Source of the DNA: Mesaphorura yosii
Taxonomy: Eukaryota; Arthropoda; Collembola; Poduromorpha; Tullbergiidae
Direction: 5' to 3'
Assembly: GCA_009869945.1 (NCBI GenBank)
Contig: WIXG01000047.1
Coordinates: 124,001 to 188,000 of the forward strand
Length of the DNA stretch: 64,000 bases
The position numbers and the translations under genes were made by a program. The first letter of the stretch is position 1; every line of letters starts with the position of its first letter. The notes below the pieces were generated by a model. That model saw nothing but the letters and a program-made list of their open reading frames with translations. It did not search any database and was not told where the DNA came from. This document shows positions 12,701 to 27,300 of this stretch, piece by piece.

Positions 12701-15700
12701 CAGATTCACACATGACGCTTGGTCTGGGCTTGCCAATGTAATCAAGCGTCGCGTTTCACCGACACGAACCCCGGGTCCCTGATTTGGAATGGAAAGAGGG
12801 TCGTCACTCACTCAGTATATTTGCACATTCAGCACTAATTCTCGGTTCTCGCATGGTGCCTGCCTCCAATGTTCAGCGCGCTTTCCCCTGTCCATGTCTC
12901 GTCTCATATATCATCCGAACCCCGATCCAGATCCCAGAAGTCTGCACACACGCGGCACGATAGCTAGCACGAATCTCGCATATTTTATTTACCATCTAGC
13001 ATCGGCTCGGATTCACGACTCGCCAAGCCCAAAATCAAACCGGCGGTTCGGTGCCCTTGTCCTGTTTGGAAAAGGCAAGGCGATTGCAATGCACTGTTTG
13101 TACGACAATGGCAGGGCAGGGGATGAAATGACAAGCAAGCTTCACAATGACGAAATAGAAAGTTGATCTCAGACGCACTTTTATGCAAGGCAAACCTACT
13201 CGGTTACAATTGCAAAATCTCGTGAAGCTGATGAAAAATTACGATTTCAGTCGTTGGAGTCTTGACTTCTTTCGGATTTTAGGATCTTAGAACTAGGAGC
13301 CAGGCGCCGGGTAAAGTTAAAGTGCAAACTATCGCCAGGATTTACGCGAAGATCGGCACGAACAGTTCACATATGCGACCAAGTACGCTGCGCTGCCAGC
13401 CTCTTTCTCAGTGTTATCTTGCACAGCAACAAAGTTGTATCGCACAACAAAAGAATCAAAATTCGAAGGACCCTTCTCCGTACTTTTCATTGTCCCGTTA
13501 TCCAGGCCCAGTTTCATTTCGAAGCAAGCCCAGACTAATGTGTACATTGTGCAATGGAAAAAAATCTACCCAGAAAGAAAGGAGCTGAAAATGAACCCCG
13601 ATTTTTCAACCACTTGCATTATCCATCCCTCTACTGTAGCGGCAGCCACAGCCAGCAGCAGCTTACCATCAAAACTGCACGGACAATGGCAAATAACAAA
13701 AAGTGGTCCCAAAAAAGAAGCAGCCAGCTTAGCACCGTCGAACGAATCGAGGTTATGTTGGAAGAAAGGAAACTTGTTCAGCGCGTACGCGGTCTGGGAC
13801 GGGAGTACGCACAGTGCACATGTTACATGGACAAAAAATGTAAATGGGGAAAGGGTCTTGCCACTGCCACTCTGAAACCCCGAAATAGATGAAGGTCTGC
13901 CGCTGAAACTGAATGCACACCACGTACAAAGCAACAATTGGTTATGATCTCAAGGCAAGCCGTGTTATGAAAAGAGTACATGGCTTCGTGGTACCTCTGC
14001 GCCAGAAACTACCCCGCCATGCCATGCAATGCGAATGCAATGAGCGGCCTGCGAGCCGCGAGCCACTGACTGGCTGGCTGCTGCTGATCCTTTTTAATTT
14101 TTGTTCCCTTCTTTCTTCCTGGACTGACAGCAGTCAGCAACAACAAAGTCGTCAGTTTCCCTCTTTTCCTCGTCTTCATCCACCGCATCACGCATTATCT
14201 CTTCTGGGTCCGGAGCGTGAAGCGCGTAGTAGTATTTGTGCCTTTGTCTGGAGAGGACGCCTGGCTTTGGGGGTCTCCGGCGACTGACTCGATCTTAATC
14301 AATTAGTACGTTGTATCTGCTATTGGCATTAGGTAATAGGAGTAAGCAGTACATTGCAACCACCTGCTTAAGATTACAAACTGGTGCAGAAATGAGATAA
14401 ATAGGCTGTTGAGACAAAGTTAGCCCATCATATCAATTCAATCAGAATCGGCGTCGGCTTTGTTTCAAGAAAGAAGTTGCTGGACAATCAGTAAGAAAAT
14501 GCTGGTGCTTAGATTCAGTACGCGTCATTTTGTTGCGAGCTGGAAAGTTCGCACTGTCAAGCTTAAGTTTTGTTCATCAGTGACATCAGTATGGGCATCA
14601 GCAACACAATCGGAGCCAAGCGTTCAGCGTCTGTTCGAATCAATTCAGCTTTGTCGCTTGGACTCATGTCCATTCAAATCAACGGAGCCTTAACCCAAAA
14701 GCCGACTCACTATTTCGTTTTGGTGATTTAGATGTTTTGCTAAAAATGTAAAAGTTTTTAGTTTCTAGCACCAAATGAAATCAGTGCTTTGGTTCTTTGG
14801 AAATTATCAGCGATTCGTCATTGTCTGCTTGAAGATGTATCAAAATCAACATGACATGGAAATGTACCTTCTGAAATCTCAGTAGTGTAAATGTAAACTT
14901 ATGCGTTCATTCATCCTGTCTTAATTCGTTGCAGAGCATTGTACTTGTACTTTATCATTTGCGGTTAGAGCTTAGCCATAGATAGGTAAATATTTATAAG
15001 CCAGTTAGTCTTAGTGTAGGCTTATGGCTTATATTTATATCTCGGTACCTCTGACATCTTGGCTATTGTAAATTGTCATTTTTGATGCTATTAAATCAGT
15101 TTTTCAGCAAAGATTAATTCAGTTTACACAAGACGCCTTCATATCGGACATCGGGACATTTCTGTGTCTCATCAATTGCTGGAGCTGTTGGAGACAAGCC
15201 TTTATTGCAACTGCATCATCGCTTCGCATTCGCATCATTCTCGCATGACCCAGCCACACCGCAAGTCGTCAGTCAATTAACTTGGTACGAATGAAGATGC
15301 GCATCGCATGACATATTCACCGCGGTTTCATGTCCAATCCATAAGACCCAAATCCCAACAATGCAAAGCCATGAAAATGCTAACGGTTATTTTACTGGGA
15401 ACAACCCGCAAGGGGATGAAGCATTGTTGCAATTGAGAAACTTGAGACGGGTTCGTGGCGTCTGTTTCGTTGCCTACCCAGGCCAGGGGATGGTGCAGAC
15501 ACAATACGGAAGCCATAAAATTCTGCAACAAAAAGCAGCGAGAGGAGAAGCGGATGCGGCGAAGCGTAAAATAATCCAGCGAGTAGTAGCGGCGGCCGCA
15601 GTCATGCTGCATCATTGGCGCGGGTTTCATAATATCTCGCTCCATGAAATTGTTCCATGATTCTGATCACTTTACTTTGGCTGTTGACACTAGGTTAATT

Positions 15701-15750
15701 AATACTTGTGTCCTGCAAACACCGATTTTTACGTTGACGGTGCGCTTCTA
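9757..15750. other. 5' flank of dlg1 and intergenic region, no gene recognised
   Basis: This region contains the upstream sequence of dlg1 (minus) and of the TMEM126-like gene (plus). Non-coding first exons of either gene may lie here but I cannot place them. Several 80-150 codon frames occur (for example 10717-11142, 13411-13875, 15361-15660), none with a recognisable family, a signal peptide plus good splice context, or a matched neighbour exon. They are probably chance frames in moderately GC-rich sequence. Confidence 0.4.
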
Positions 15751-16801
15751 ATGTCTAATGGTGCGCCTGACGATTCTATTCGCGATACTGGTACCAGGAG
15801 GAAATACGTAATCGAAAGTACACCCAACAACCCAAGAACAAGCGGTCCACTTCGGGATGGGAGGCCTGGAGTTACATCTTTAGTTAAGAATGTATTTCAG
15901 AGGAAGCCTCGGCCTGACACGTCAGTGACCGCATTTTTACAAGTGGCTAATGATAAATGCAGCAAACTTGAAGTGTAAGTTATCGCCTATTATCATCTCG
16001 TTTAAGTTGATGTTGTGGTCCAGAAACGAACCATAATTCATTATGCATGTAGCTGGCCGTTCTTATTTGGAGTGCCATTTCTTGGAGTAGCTGCTGGTCT
16101 TTCTGGTGCATTCATAAATTATCAGTTTCGCAAGATTCTATACCTGGCACATCATGGTAGGATTACAAGTTTCATAGCTTTAGGAGTAGTTCCTATCTCC
16201 ACGGGGGTGCTGCTTCATGGTGCGGTAAGTTTCTGTTCATCGAATACGAGCAATCGTGCTATCTTGGAGAGAGGTCCACCTTAAAGCACTCGGCATTTGT
16301 GTTGAATTTTTGCAGTTTGTTACTGACAACCTATTGAAACGCCGTAATGAATGTGCGACTTGTTTGCAAGTACGAGGAGGACTAATCCAAGCTGGAATAG
16401 GAGTTGGATATCCATTTGTACTTGCGCCACTCGTGGCTCTTCCTGTACCTGCTCAATTTTATTGACTTCTTATGTCCTACACAGATGCTTACAATGTCCA
16501 TCTTTGTTTTGTGCAGATCTCCAAGAGGCTAGCCAAGTATTCCGTTCCTAAATTCTCAAGGGAGAATATTCCAGTCCTTCTAGCGTACGCGAAGGACTTG
16601 GTGTCACCACTAAAGCAGAAGATTCTGGTACTGATTGCAACCAACTTGCTTCTGGGCATGGGAATCACTGCCGCAGAACAATACTCTTATTACAAGCATG
16701 TTCGTCCCAAATTAATAGAGCAGGCAGAGGCAGCTCCAGACCCATCGCATCCGTCTGAGATCGTCCGCACTCGTGAAACTAGAAGCGTCATTGTTCATTA
16801 A
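15751..16801 (+). CDS. TMEM126A/B-like mitochondrial inner-membrane protein
   Basis: TMEM126 proteins sit in the mitochondrial inner membrane; TMEM126B is part of the complex I assembly (MCIA) complex and TMEM126A also serves complex I biogenesis. Exons: 15751-15974, 16053-16224, 16316-16444, 16517-16801, giving 269 residues. Exon 2 carries a hydrophobic stretch with GVPFLGVAAGLSGAF; exon 3 carries the family-typical E-C-x-x-C followed by R-G-G-L-I-x-A-G-I-G and a hydrophobic helix; exon 4 has a last membrane segment ending near A-A-E-Q-Y, as in the vertebrate proteins. The start is the first in-frame ATG (15751); a TTG further upstream is not used. The N-terminus is about 70 residues longer than in vertebrates. 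The exon 1/2 junction is the least certain: donor gtaagt at 15975 with acceptor tag at 16050-16052 keeps frame. A or B type cannot be told. Confidence 0.8.
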
Positions 16802-16892
16802 TCCTAATTTGATGTTTACTGGTCAATCTTTTTATATTTGCCCATTCAGTGAATCGACTGTGCAAAAATAAGACCTCTTCAAAAGTAGTAAA

Positions 16893-16898
16893 AATAAA
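16893..16898 (+). terminator. Poly(A) signal AATAAA of the TMEM126-like gene
   Basis: AATAAA lies 92 bases after the TMEM126-like stop codon. It faces the AMMECR1 poly(A) signal on the other strand 32 bases away, so the two 3' ends abut or overlap. Confidence 0.6.
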
Positions 16899-16929
16899 AC
16901 CCTGATTTCTTTTCGCTTTGGAATCAGCA

Positions 16930-16935
16930 TTTATT
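16930..16935 (-). terminator. Poly(A) signal AATAAA of AMMECR1
   Basis: AATAAA on the minus strand (TTTATT on plus) lies about 1.2 kb after the AMMECR1 stop. It would give a 1.2-kb 3' UTR covering 16.9-18.16 kb, in which I see no other gene. Confidence 0.45.
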
Positions 16936-18156
16936 ATGAAAAAAGTCGAAAGATCAACTCAACCAACTCACTCATACTAATACCAATGATTTGCGATTGA
17001 TTTTAAGGACATTCTTACTGAATCAAACTATACCCCATGCACTTACACGTAGCTAACATCCTTTCACCACACTACATTACCACATTACCATCAAAGACAT
17101 TTAAAGACTCACTTACAGAACCTGAGTTTACATAATACAATGGAGACAAAGCATTTTCTAGCACAATTACACAATATTACGTAGTTTACAAAAGTGATCA
17201 TTGACACCGCGCTCTAATTCTGACGTAACAGTCACTTGGGACTGGAACTTTAGTCACGAGTGGTTTAAACTTACTTTGACGATTAGTCGTGACATTGGTA
17301 ATTTTGGTAACGTGTAATGGAGAACAGAAAATACACAGACGAAGATGAAAAATGACAGTGTCAACTGAAAGGCGAACCACGAATTCTATTAAGTACAAGT
17401 TTTGTTGCCCTTTCGAATTCTGTGGCTCACCGTCATTGCTACGTAATAGCATTGATTTATCACTTTACAAAACAAAGTTAGAATTTCAGTTACAATACTT
17501 CTTTCAATCTGCCTAGATGAACAGGCAGATGTAATCTTAATATCGCATTAACCATTGGGTTCAGCGTAACTAAACTTAGCTGAGGAGGGAGAGAAGAAAA
17601 TCAAAACTTATTGATTAGATGGTCAATCTCCAGATTCACTAATTGTTATTGATTTGCGAATTTTAACACAAAGATCATATGAGAAATCACAAAATAAGTT
17701 TCGATAGAATTAACTTAGAACGTTAAACGACTGGAATATTGGCTGCCTTCTTTTGTGATTTAGAAACCCAACCTGCGCTGCAAATCTCCTCCAAGTCTGC
17801 CTTAAAACCCAGCTATCCTAAATTAATCATGTTTTTTTTAAAGATTTGTTTTGAATTTTTTTTTAACTGAACATTCGAAAACTGAGTGAATTTCGTGTCT
17901 GAATCTCGTTAGCCTATCAGCATTAACAATCTAACAACGTATCTACAGTTTTCTCAATCGCGTCAATTGCAGTTCCACTGTCAACATTATGGACAAAAGG
18001 CAGCAGAGTTCATCCGTCGTCTGCATACACCAATTACAACAAATTGCGTCGTGGCATCTCTTCTGGTATCCGGCTGGTTGGTTGGTTTAGTTGGATGAGA
18101 TTTTTTGTGGTTTTCGTTAATGTTAATTATCATTGTGTTCTAGGCCAACACGAAGG
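16936..18156 (-). other. Probable 3' UTR of AMMECR1
   Basis: A/T-rich sequence between the AMMECR1 stop codon and its last AATAAA. An 84-codon minus-strand frame at 17198-17452 has no similarity I recognise and is treated as untranslated. Confidence 0.4.
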
Positions 18157-19489
<1,333 letters not shown>

Positions 19490-20545
19490 GTTAGCCTTCT
19501 CAATGTCAACTTTACTTGTCCGATTTTCTTCTCTTCCTTCCTCTTGCACTAAGTTGAGCAAATGTCAAATAAATAGGCTGCAGAAGTCCAAGTTGTCCAG
19601 AACATCAAGAACTGATGTGCAAATTGTTCTCGTTGGGTTTGACGAATCCGTGATTGCTTTTCTGGATGCTAAAATAGCAATCTTTGACTCTTCTGGTACA
19701 AAATATAAGTTTGCCTTCGTTGACTCGAATCAGTTCTTGAGAAAAAAATGACAGCTTCTCTTGACTTTTGCAAATTGCAGTTTCTTAATGTAGACGAAAG
19801 AAATTAATATAAGTCGGTTCAGCTTTGGTAATGCCCTTTGCCGGTGCTGCCACTTTTGCCCCTCTCTGTAAATAAATAAAACCATCGATCAGTCGTATTT
19901 ATTACAGCTTGACCAGAAACTAATTTTTTTTAATCTTAAAGAGTTAGAAAGAATTAATTTAATGCGCCCACGAAATCATTGAAATGTCCCAATTCACTTG
20001 TCAGTATTTTGATAATGATGATACTTTACAATGGAAGTGTCCGTTCAAGTTTAATTCCGTCAATTCGGTCGTAGCCTTAAGCAGAAGCTCACCTTCTCTC
20101 AGGTTGTGAATAATTACTTGATCGAGAATGTTGGGTGTGGTTTCACTTTGATTCTATTGTCTGCTCCTGTATTGCATGAAGGTGTATATCTTGAAACGCT
20201 GACTTGAAACTGAAGTACACCAGAATGCCCAGACGTTGCGTATTGATCAAGAATTCCAGGAAATTAATCAGAATTTAATTATTGATTGTGATGATGATAT
20301 GAGAGAGAGGAGAGGGAGTGTGCAGCCCACCACACAATCTAATCCCACCAACTGTCCCAATACAGTGATGGAGACGGGACACCCAAGATGAAAATACCTT
20401 CCTGTAACAAATCAAGAATCAAGTTAGTCAATGTAAATTAACAAAGGCAGCAGCCATTAATTGAGGTAATAATAGAAAGTTAGTTTACCCTTTTCTGCTC
20501 CTATAAAAATAAAATGAACTCTTCTGATTCCTTCCTTTCTTCTCT

Positions 20546-20564
20546 CTGGCTGGCTGGCTGGCTG
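20546..20564 (+). repeat. Short (CTGG)n microsatellite
   Basis: Four perfect CTGG units plus a partial fifth, embedded in a pyrimidine-rich TCTC tract. Confidence 0.8.
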
Positions 20565-22108
20565 TGTCTCTCGTCTCTCTCAACTGTTCTCAGCACACGC
20601 ATTTAGCACTTAACAACTGAACTGCTGCAGAACAGAACATGAGACATGAACAACTGAAATTCTCCCTACAGGCGCGATGTGTTAGGTTACTAGGCAAATA
20701 AGATTTACGTGTAAATATGGCATAGTGTGGGGCACTGTGTACATTGATCAAAACAGCCGTTCGCTCATGCCCATGCTGGTCCTATCCTGATGCATGATGC
20801 TAGTCTCGCTGTTGGTGGTGTTGACGGTAAGTTTCAAGGCAATTTGCAAGGTCCTGTCGTCATTGCTGCTTCTTCTTGGTTCTTTCTTTGTTTGGTGGGC
20901 TATCATGGAAGATGAAACTTGATACGTAATGCGTAATATAGAAAGAAACAGAAACGAGAGTTAGTGAATGAACGAGGTCACTGAATTGCATCTTCGCACT
21001 GGCCTTGTGGTGCAAGATCCGAATTCCTGCATTGCATCTTTGACATTTGGCATGAGACATTTTGCAATTTTTTCTCTCGCCTTATTTTGGTTAGATATTG
21101 CGACCATGGCCCCGGTATGGTTTATGGACCACGGCACGGCGCCGCGTCCAACCGCTCGGGAAATTATTTGTGACAGCATTAATTGGACGCAAGTGGGCAT
21201 AAACTCCAAATTCATAATCTGCAATGAGAAAAGCCATCACACTTCGCATGTAAAACTAGCCAGGACCCCACAGCACGTAAACAGTTCACAGTGCGCTAGT
21301 GCGAAATAGTTCGTGAGAGAACCAAAGCCAGGCCTGCAACATGAAAGTTATTTCGGCGGGCAAACTTTCGGACACTGCGCATTTTGCACGAGGTCATCAA
21401 CATTTAGGAATCTCTCGTGTCTCATCAGCTGTTTATGCTCTACGCACTCATGATGCAGCATGTATGCAATAGTTCACGTCAATCAAAAGCGAATTAGAAT
21501 CTACAATCTGCGTAATATTCGCACAGCTCAAAACAACATGTGCGGAGAATTTGACCTTTTGCTGGAATGGAAGTGGGATAAACAAAACGCGTATGGGAAA
21601 TGGGATATTCTGCGCATGTTACTGAATGGACTGCTATTGAACGCTTTGTTCGACTGATTTCTACTTCCTACGCTCTAAGCATAATCACTCATGGTATTGA
21701 TGGGCATCGTATTAGCGAAAGAGGAATTGAATCTCAGCTTCTCCAAAATCGCAAGCACGCTTGCATGTGAGGATAAATTACTAAAGTTTATTCACTAGAT
21801 TGCATGATAATGGCAAGATAGTAAAGCTTCTTGAAGAGGAACAAGAGGATAAGTGATGTGTGACAAATGACAGGAACTTGAATTGCAAAAACACTATGGT
21901 TCACGAAGTATGATGCACAACGTATGGAAATAAATTCTTAGCCCAGTGTAGTGACATTTCTAACAAACCCTCCAAAAATATTGAGAATGTTCCTAAAGTA
22001 CGTGTTAACCGACGCCCCAATGTCTCCCAGTGGTCTTGTCTGGTTTGGCCGCCTTAGCCATAAAGGTGGGACACTCGTCGTACCTGTAATGCAGTTGAAT
22101 ATCTTTGA

Positions 22109-22114
22109 TTTATT
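22109..22114 (-). terminator. Possible poly(A) signal of the Reeler gene
   Basis: Minus-strand AATAAA, 138 bases past the stop codon. Confidence 0.4.
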
Positions 22115-22251
22115 GCAAATTTTCCAGTAGAATGTTAATAAAGCTTGACAGAAAGGTAATATCACCGGCTAATATTAATTTGGTTATTTACAAACAAAAA
22201 TTATACACAGACAGATTCTTCTTTTAAAAGTGCCTGCACAAAAAAAGAAAG

Positions 22252-23051
22252 TTATTTACTAGATTTCTTGGTGACGGAAACAGGCTCAGCGTAAATCCCG
22301 GACCAGTACGTCACGAAATCCCTCAACACGGTGCCACTGAAACAGAACACAAAGAAAATCGGATACTGCACTGTTTTCATTTGCGAATTGCGATGACGCG
22401 TGTAGTGTGCAGGAACTTACAGAATCAAAACCTCTCCTTCGTAATCCTTTGGCGCAGTCCATTCAATATCAACAAAGTCCTTCAGAATATTGCCATTTGT
22501 ATGTGTAGCAGCGTTCTATCGTAGTCAATGCAATCACAGTTAAAGTTAACAGCCTTTCTCTTTATGGAGTTCTATAAAGGCTTTGTGGTTTGTATAGTGC
22601 TTGTTTACCATTCTCTTTCCGTTACAGCTGTGAGTGCCGACATTTGTGCTCGTGGTGAATGTCCCGATTGGCATGTTTGTATCAGAATCCCGTGCTTGGA
22701 TGTAGAATCCACGAACTTTTGTCGCTACGTCCGTCGAATTGATGCGAACTAAATGGAGCAGAACGCAGAATGCAGAATAGATTAATTTCGCAATGCGTCG
22801 TAAGTCTGAAACTGAAAATCCTTTGTTTAGAACTTACTCCTGACGGTAGAGCCAGCGCCGATCTCATTTGTGTTGGCTGAGATGAGATACGGCGATGCAC
22901 TTATCTGAGGCTTGTATTCGTGGTGTTGCGGGACCATATCTCGACACACGGCCTTCAGCGGCGGTGCACCGGCCGTGAATCCATGAACGGAGCCAACTGA
23001 AGCAAGCCCGAGGACCGCAGCCACGGGCAACATCACTTGGAGATGAACCAT
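22252..23051 (-). CDS. Secreted Reeler-domain protein (putative defense protein family)
   Basis: Reeler-domain proteins of arthropods (Hdd11/putative defense protein type) are secreted into haemolymph and induced by immune challenge in some insects; the molecular role is open. Exons: 22838-23051, 22609-22748, 22421-22515, 22252-22336, giving 177 residues. Residues 1-24 are a signal peptide; the mature part begins F-T-A-G-A-P with C36-R-D-M-V-P-Q-H and SPYLIS-like strand, then R-G-F-Y-I-Q-A-R, P-I-G-T-F, C113, A-x-T-H-x-N, E-W-T-A-P and a final T-Y-W-S-G-I, in the order of the Reeler fold. The two cysteines are placed to form the family's disulfide. The gene is a stand-alone Reeler domain without the membrane cytochrome part of ferric-chelate reductases. 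It lies downstream of beta-mannosidase on the same strand. Confidence 0.88.
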
Positions 23052-24301
23052 CTTGAAAATTTGACAAAGAATCTGGATTTAGCTTTGGGAAAACGGGTTG
23101 CTTTGTCTTGCCCTTCGACAGGAAGTAAAGATTTGTAATATTCGTAAGGTTTTCTGTCGCAATTTAGACTATGATTACAATACTTGTGTTATCACAGGAG
23201 ACACTTTCTTTCTGAACTCACAGACAAGAAGTGTGTATACTTTCGGTTAATTGCTTACGATTTATGCAAATATTAAATAATTGCGATGCGAAAAAACAAG
23301 CCATTCGTACGTGGTCTTCATTCACCTGCCCATCATAGCACGACACTGTCTGCAACGCTGTTCGTTATGGATGTTCTTAAAAACGTGTTTTATGACGTGC
23401 GTTCGCTCTCGCATTCACTCTACCTGAACCAACAATGGCTATAGATAATGATCTCGGTTAATAGTAGACTTTGTATGTGCTGGTCATCATACGCGCATTA
23501 AGCACGCGATTTTTTGGGGGACTAGCTTCTAGTTCCAAAGTCCAAGTGCAAGTCTACGCCATGCTCGACAAACCAAACGACGACGACGACCCAAATTCTT
23601 TACAATTAAATTATATTATTAAATTCACCGTGAGTCATTGCCTTTGTGATTAAATGGAGGAAACATAAACTAGTCCTCCAATCCTTCAAATTAATTATGA
23701 TTGGGGCAATCATTTAACATTTATGGCCGGGATAAGCACAGGAATGCATCAATATTTCTTGAAATTTAATACGCTGTGCAAACTTTTCTCTTTCAGGAGA
23801 TGATCTTGGTGTCAATTGCACTGGCTTGTACCTGGTTGGTTTTTTGCACCGAAACAATTGCTCAAGGTTCCTCGCGGGATTACTTGAGCCTAGTCATCAT
23901 CGTCATTCTTCTATCAATTTATGGGCATGTTTGCTTGTGACAACAATGTAATTATTCAAGGGTGTTTGTCATGATTGCAAGGTCATCATGAAACCAGAAC
24001 TTTTGCCGCCCACCTTGCTTTCAACCTACCGTTCTAGTGAAGCCTGTTCCATCATCCTAATTCCTTTATGATTTTGCTGGACTTTTGACATGTTTCGAGA
24101 TTTGGCATCTGTATTTTGTATGTTTATCATTGTCAATCGAAACTTGAACTAACGTTCGTATAAAGATTCCTTCGTTAGAAAAGGATTCAGGTTCGCAAAT
24201 ATCATTAACTTGGAGTCTCAGTCATGACCAGTTGGTATTTATTTCTTCCAATTCGCAATATATGACATGTATGGCACAAAAGCGGGCAGGATAGTGGAAC
24301 T
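23052..24301. other. Spacer between Reeler gene and beta-mannosidase
   Basis: Contains the beta-mannosidase 3' end on the right and the Reeler promoter region on the left. No other coding sequence seen. Confidence 0.5.
24238..24243 (-). terminator. Poly(A) signal AATAAA of beta-mannosidase
   Basis: Minus-strand AATAAA 59 bases past the beta-mannosidase stop codon. Confidence 0.6.
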
Positions 24302-27300
24302 TTACGGGTTTTCGTTAATAAATTTGGCCACATCATACAACGACATTATGTCCAGCTGCTGCTCAAATTGGGGAACGGATAGTGGATTATTGTACGGCGT
24401 GTATGTAAGAATTTTGGAGGGAGTCGTCATAATGAAGCCATTGTCAGAGAACCAGCCATGTGTGTGATTCAGCACGCTGAGGAAAACAAATGGAGCAATC
24501 GCCTCGGTAGTGAGTGTAAATTCGATTGTATTCTTGCCGTCGGGAATCAGCCGGACATTTGAAACCTGCAAATAGAGGTTTTTTCAATGCCTTTTGAATC
24601 ACAATGCAGACAAATATAAGTTCGTAGGTTATACCGCAAGGTTTGGGTTGACCACGTGGGATGTTTCCTTTGGATAGTTGAGGAATAGGAAATTATCTGG
24701 CACTCCATCCATAGTCAAGTATACGAAGCACGCGATTTGGCCACAATAATCTTCAATGGAAGTTTTACTGATGCGGTAGACTTCAGCAGATGTCAAATAG
24801 TTCTGAAAAAAAGATTGGCCATTGAAAAATGGGTGCCAATTCACATAAAAGCTTGTGCGAATTAACGAATTAACGTACAGCTATGACTTGAATTGTGTCG
24901 GATAATCCAGCGCTCATGTCATTGAGTTTGAAAAGTTGCACGGTCAGCGAGCCGGAAAATGGAGTAGGTGAATCTGAAATCAGCTCCACGATCACATCAC
25001 CGGTGTCCTCTTCCCAGAGGTTATCCACGTATGCTGAGGGCAGAACCGGCGCCAAGAACTTCTTGGCATAATAATGCAGCATTTTCCAGCGACCATCAAT
25101 TTCTACACAAAGAATTGCCGTTGAGCGCGTGTCCTCCTCCTCAAGTAATCAAGTCCAGCAAGTAGTTACTTACGGACGGACGCCCAACTTGCGCCTGGCC
25201 AGATGTCATTTAATTGCCAGTACAATGCTCCTCTATTATGTCCGTGCCCCCAATAATCCAATTTGTCGGAAAGACGGCGGTAAGACCTGCGCGAAAAGGC
25301 AATGAGCAAATCGTCACTTCCGTCACGTTCTTCCCACATTGCTAACTTTCAGGTCTGTACTCACTCCGCTTGAGACTTTTGCGCAACGGATTGTTCAACT
25401 TGGTTCAAGTAAAGCATGTATGGAAAGAATTCTAGCGTGTCAAAGTTCGCAGGCAGTGGCAAATGCAGTCCGATCAAGTGAGGTATTTCATTTTGGCCAT
25501 GAGGGTGGTGCTGTCGATGATACATCATGTTTGAGTACCAATGCTTATCTTGCTCCGAGTAGACGGTGTTAATAAGATCCAAAGCCGGGAATGACTGGTA
25601 CCCAAATTCAGACGCGTAGCGTGTTCTGCGAAACATTGTCCAGTTCCAGCTGTTACTCGAGTAATCGTAAGGATGGGCTGCAAGGAACGTATACGTTGAT
25701 GAGGAATTCTTTCAGATACGTCCACCAATAACTTTATGAACTTACTGTCTCCATATTTCCAGTCACCCGGATCTTGTGCGATCCAGCCCTCTTCCTTCGT
25801 TTTGATTCCGTTTGTGGGTGAACTCGGCAAGCATTGTCGAGATGGGTCAAGCTCCAGTGTGGTATTCATGACAGTGTCGATGTAGAGCTTGATGTAATCT
25901 CTTTTGTATATTTCGAAAGTGTCCTCCGTTCCAAACCAATTATCTCGTAGGGCTCCTTCGTTCTCATTGTTTGTGGCCTGGAAAGAGTGTGATGGCGGTA
26001 TGAATGTAATCAGTTTAGCATATTAATTGAATTCTTAGAGTATAGAGCACTCACCCACACGCCCAAGCATGCGTGATGCTGCAATCTCTTAACTTGTGTT
26101 TCGACTTCCTTTTTTACAGTGTCCAAATACTCAGGATTGGCTGGATACAAGGCACATGCGAACATAAAGTCTTGCCAAATGAGAATTCCAAGTTCATCAG
26201 CTCGCTGGTTTCAGAAATAAGAAATATGAACACTTAAGCGAAATGCATAACGAATTGTACCGGTTCAGAATTTCATTAACATCATAGAAGTAGTCCTTGT
26301 AATAAGTTCCGCCACCCCAAATTCGGATGACATTTGTATGAGTTTCTTTCGCGGAAAGCAGGAGCCAATCCGTCATTTCCTCGGTCTCCATTTCCGGCAA
26401 AACGTGCATTGGAATTGAATTTGAACCCTTGCTGTACATTTCCCTTCCATTTACGCGCAAGTAGAATTCACGTCCTTAAAAATGAAGTGCCACCGGTTAG
26501 CGGTCAAGTTAACAACTTGGAAATGAGGCCATGTGGGAATGCTCCTCCTACTCTTACTTCTTGTACTCACCTCGCTCTTCTCGCTCCTCGTCGACAATGT
26601 CTTCGACTAGCTCAATGGTCCTGAATCCAACGCGAATTCGCTTGGTGCTCGATTCATCGCCGTTGTCCGAGATGTAAATAACATCGAATTCATACAGTGG
26701 TTGCTCGCCGTGCCCGTTTGGCCACCACAAACTCACTGTATTTCCCTAATATCAACAAGTTCAAGATAAGTTGCTTGGCTATTTCGACACGTGAGCTAGT
26801 GTTCTCTTAGCTGAGTTTGCGTCATACCGGAATGGTCATGTTCACTGCAAATCCGTCGACCTCATTCGGCACAACGGGCACGGTAACATAGTTACCAGAA
26901 TTTAGGGATAGAAGAGTGAGTGTGCCGCCGGCTGATCCCGTCGAGCTGAAATACACTTTCGCCTGCAGCTCCCACGTTGTAGATGCTGTCTCATCTGGAA
27001 TTTGCTTATTGGGTGTGTTGAAAATCATGACGTCACGAATGACTGCACGGTCAATTCCTTGGAGATAAGTGTCCAACCTTTGAAATAAAGAAGAGGTAAT
27101 TTAACAATGCATTCTTCTGAAAAATAGTTTCAGTACAAGTACCAAATTCCGGAGGATGGATATGAAGGACCCCAATCCCAACTGAAACTGGCTGAAAGAT
27201 TGGAAATAAGCAATAATTTCAAGACCACAAGTTGATGTGGGAAAAATCAATTACCTTGCACTTTTCTTATCATTTGTGCCATGTTTTCTCCTTGGAACTC

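Larger units (their letters stand above)
19490..22251. other. 5' flank of AMMECR1 and 3' flank of the Reeler gene
   Basis: No coding region recognised. Non-coding first exons of AMMECR1 may lie at 19.55-20.5 kb. The right part holds the Reeler gene's 3' UTR, with a minus-strand AATAAA at 22109-22114. A minus-strand exon-like piece at about 21940-22084 follows an acceptor-like cag but has no family match. A (CTGG) microsatellite sits at 20546-20564. Confidence 0.4.

Noticed and set aside
15361-15660. 99-codon plus-strand frame just upstream of the TMEM126-like gene, overlapped by a 105-codon minus-strand frame
   Set aside because: Neither resembles a protein family and each may be the shadow of the other.
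21938-22165. Minus-strand frame after an acceptor-like cag, considered as an alternative last exon of the Reeler gene
   Set aside because: The normal last exon completes the Reeler fold, and in the phase required by the donor this piece gives a short tail without similarity.
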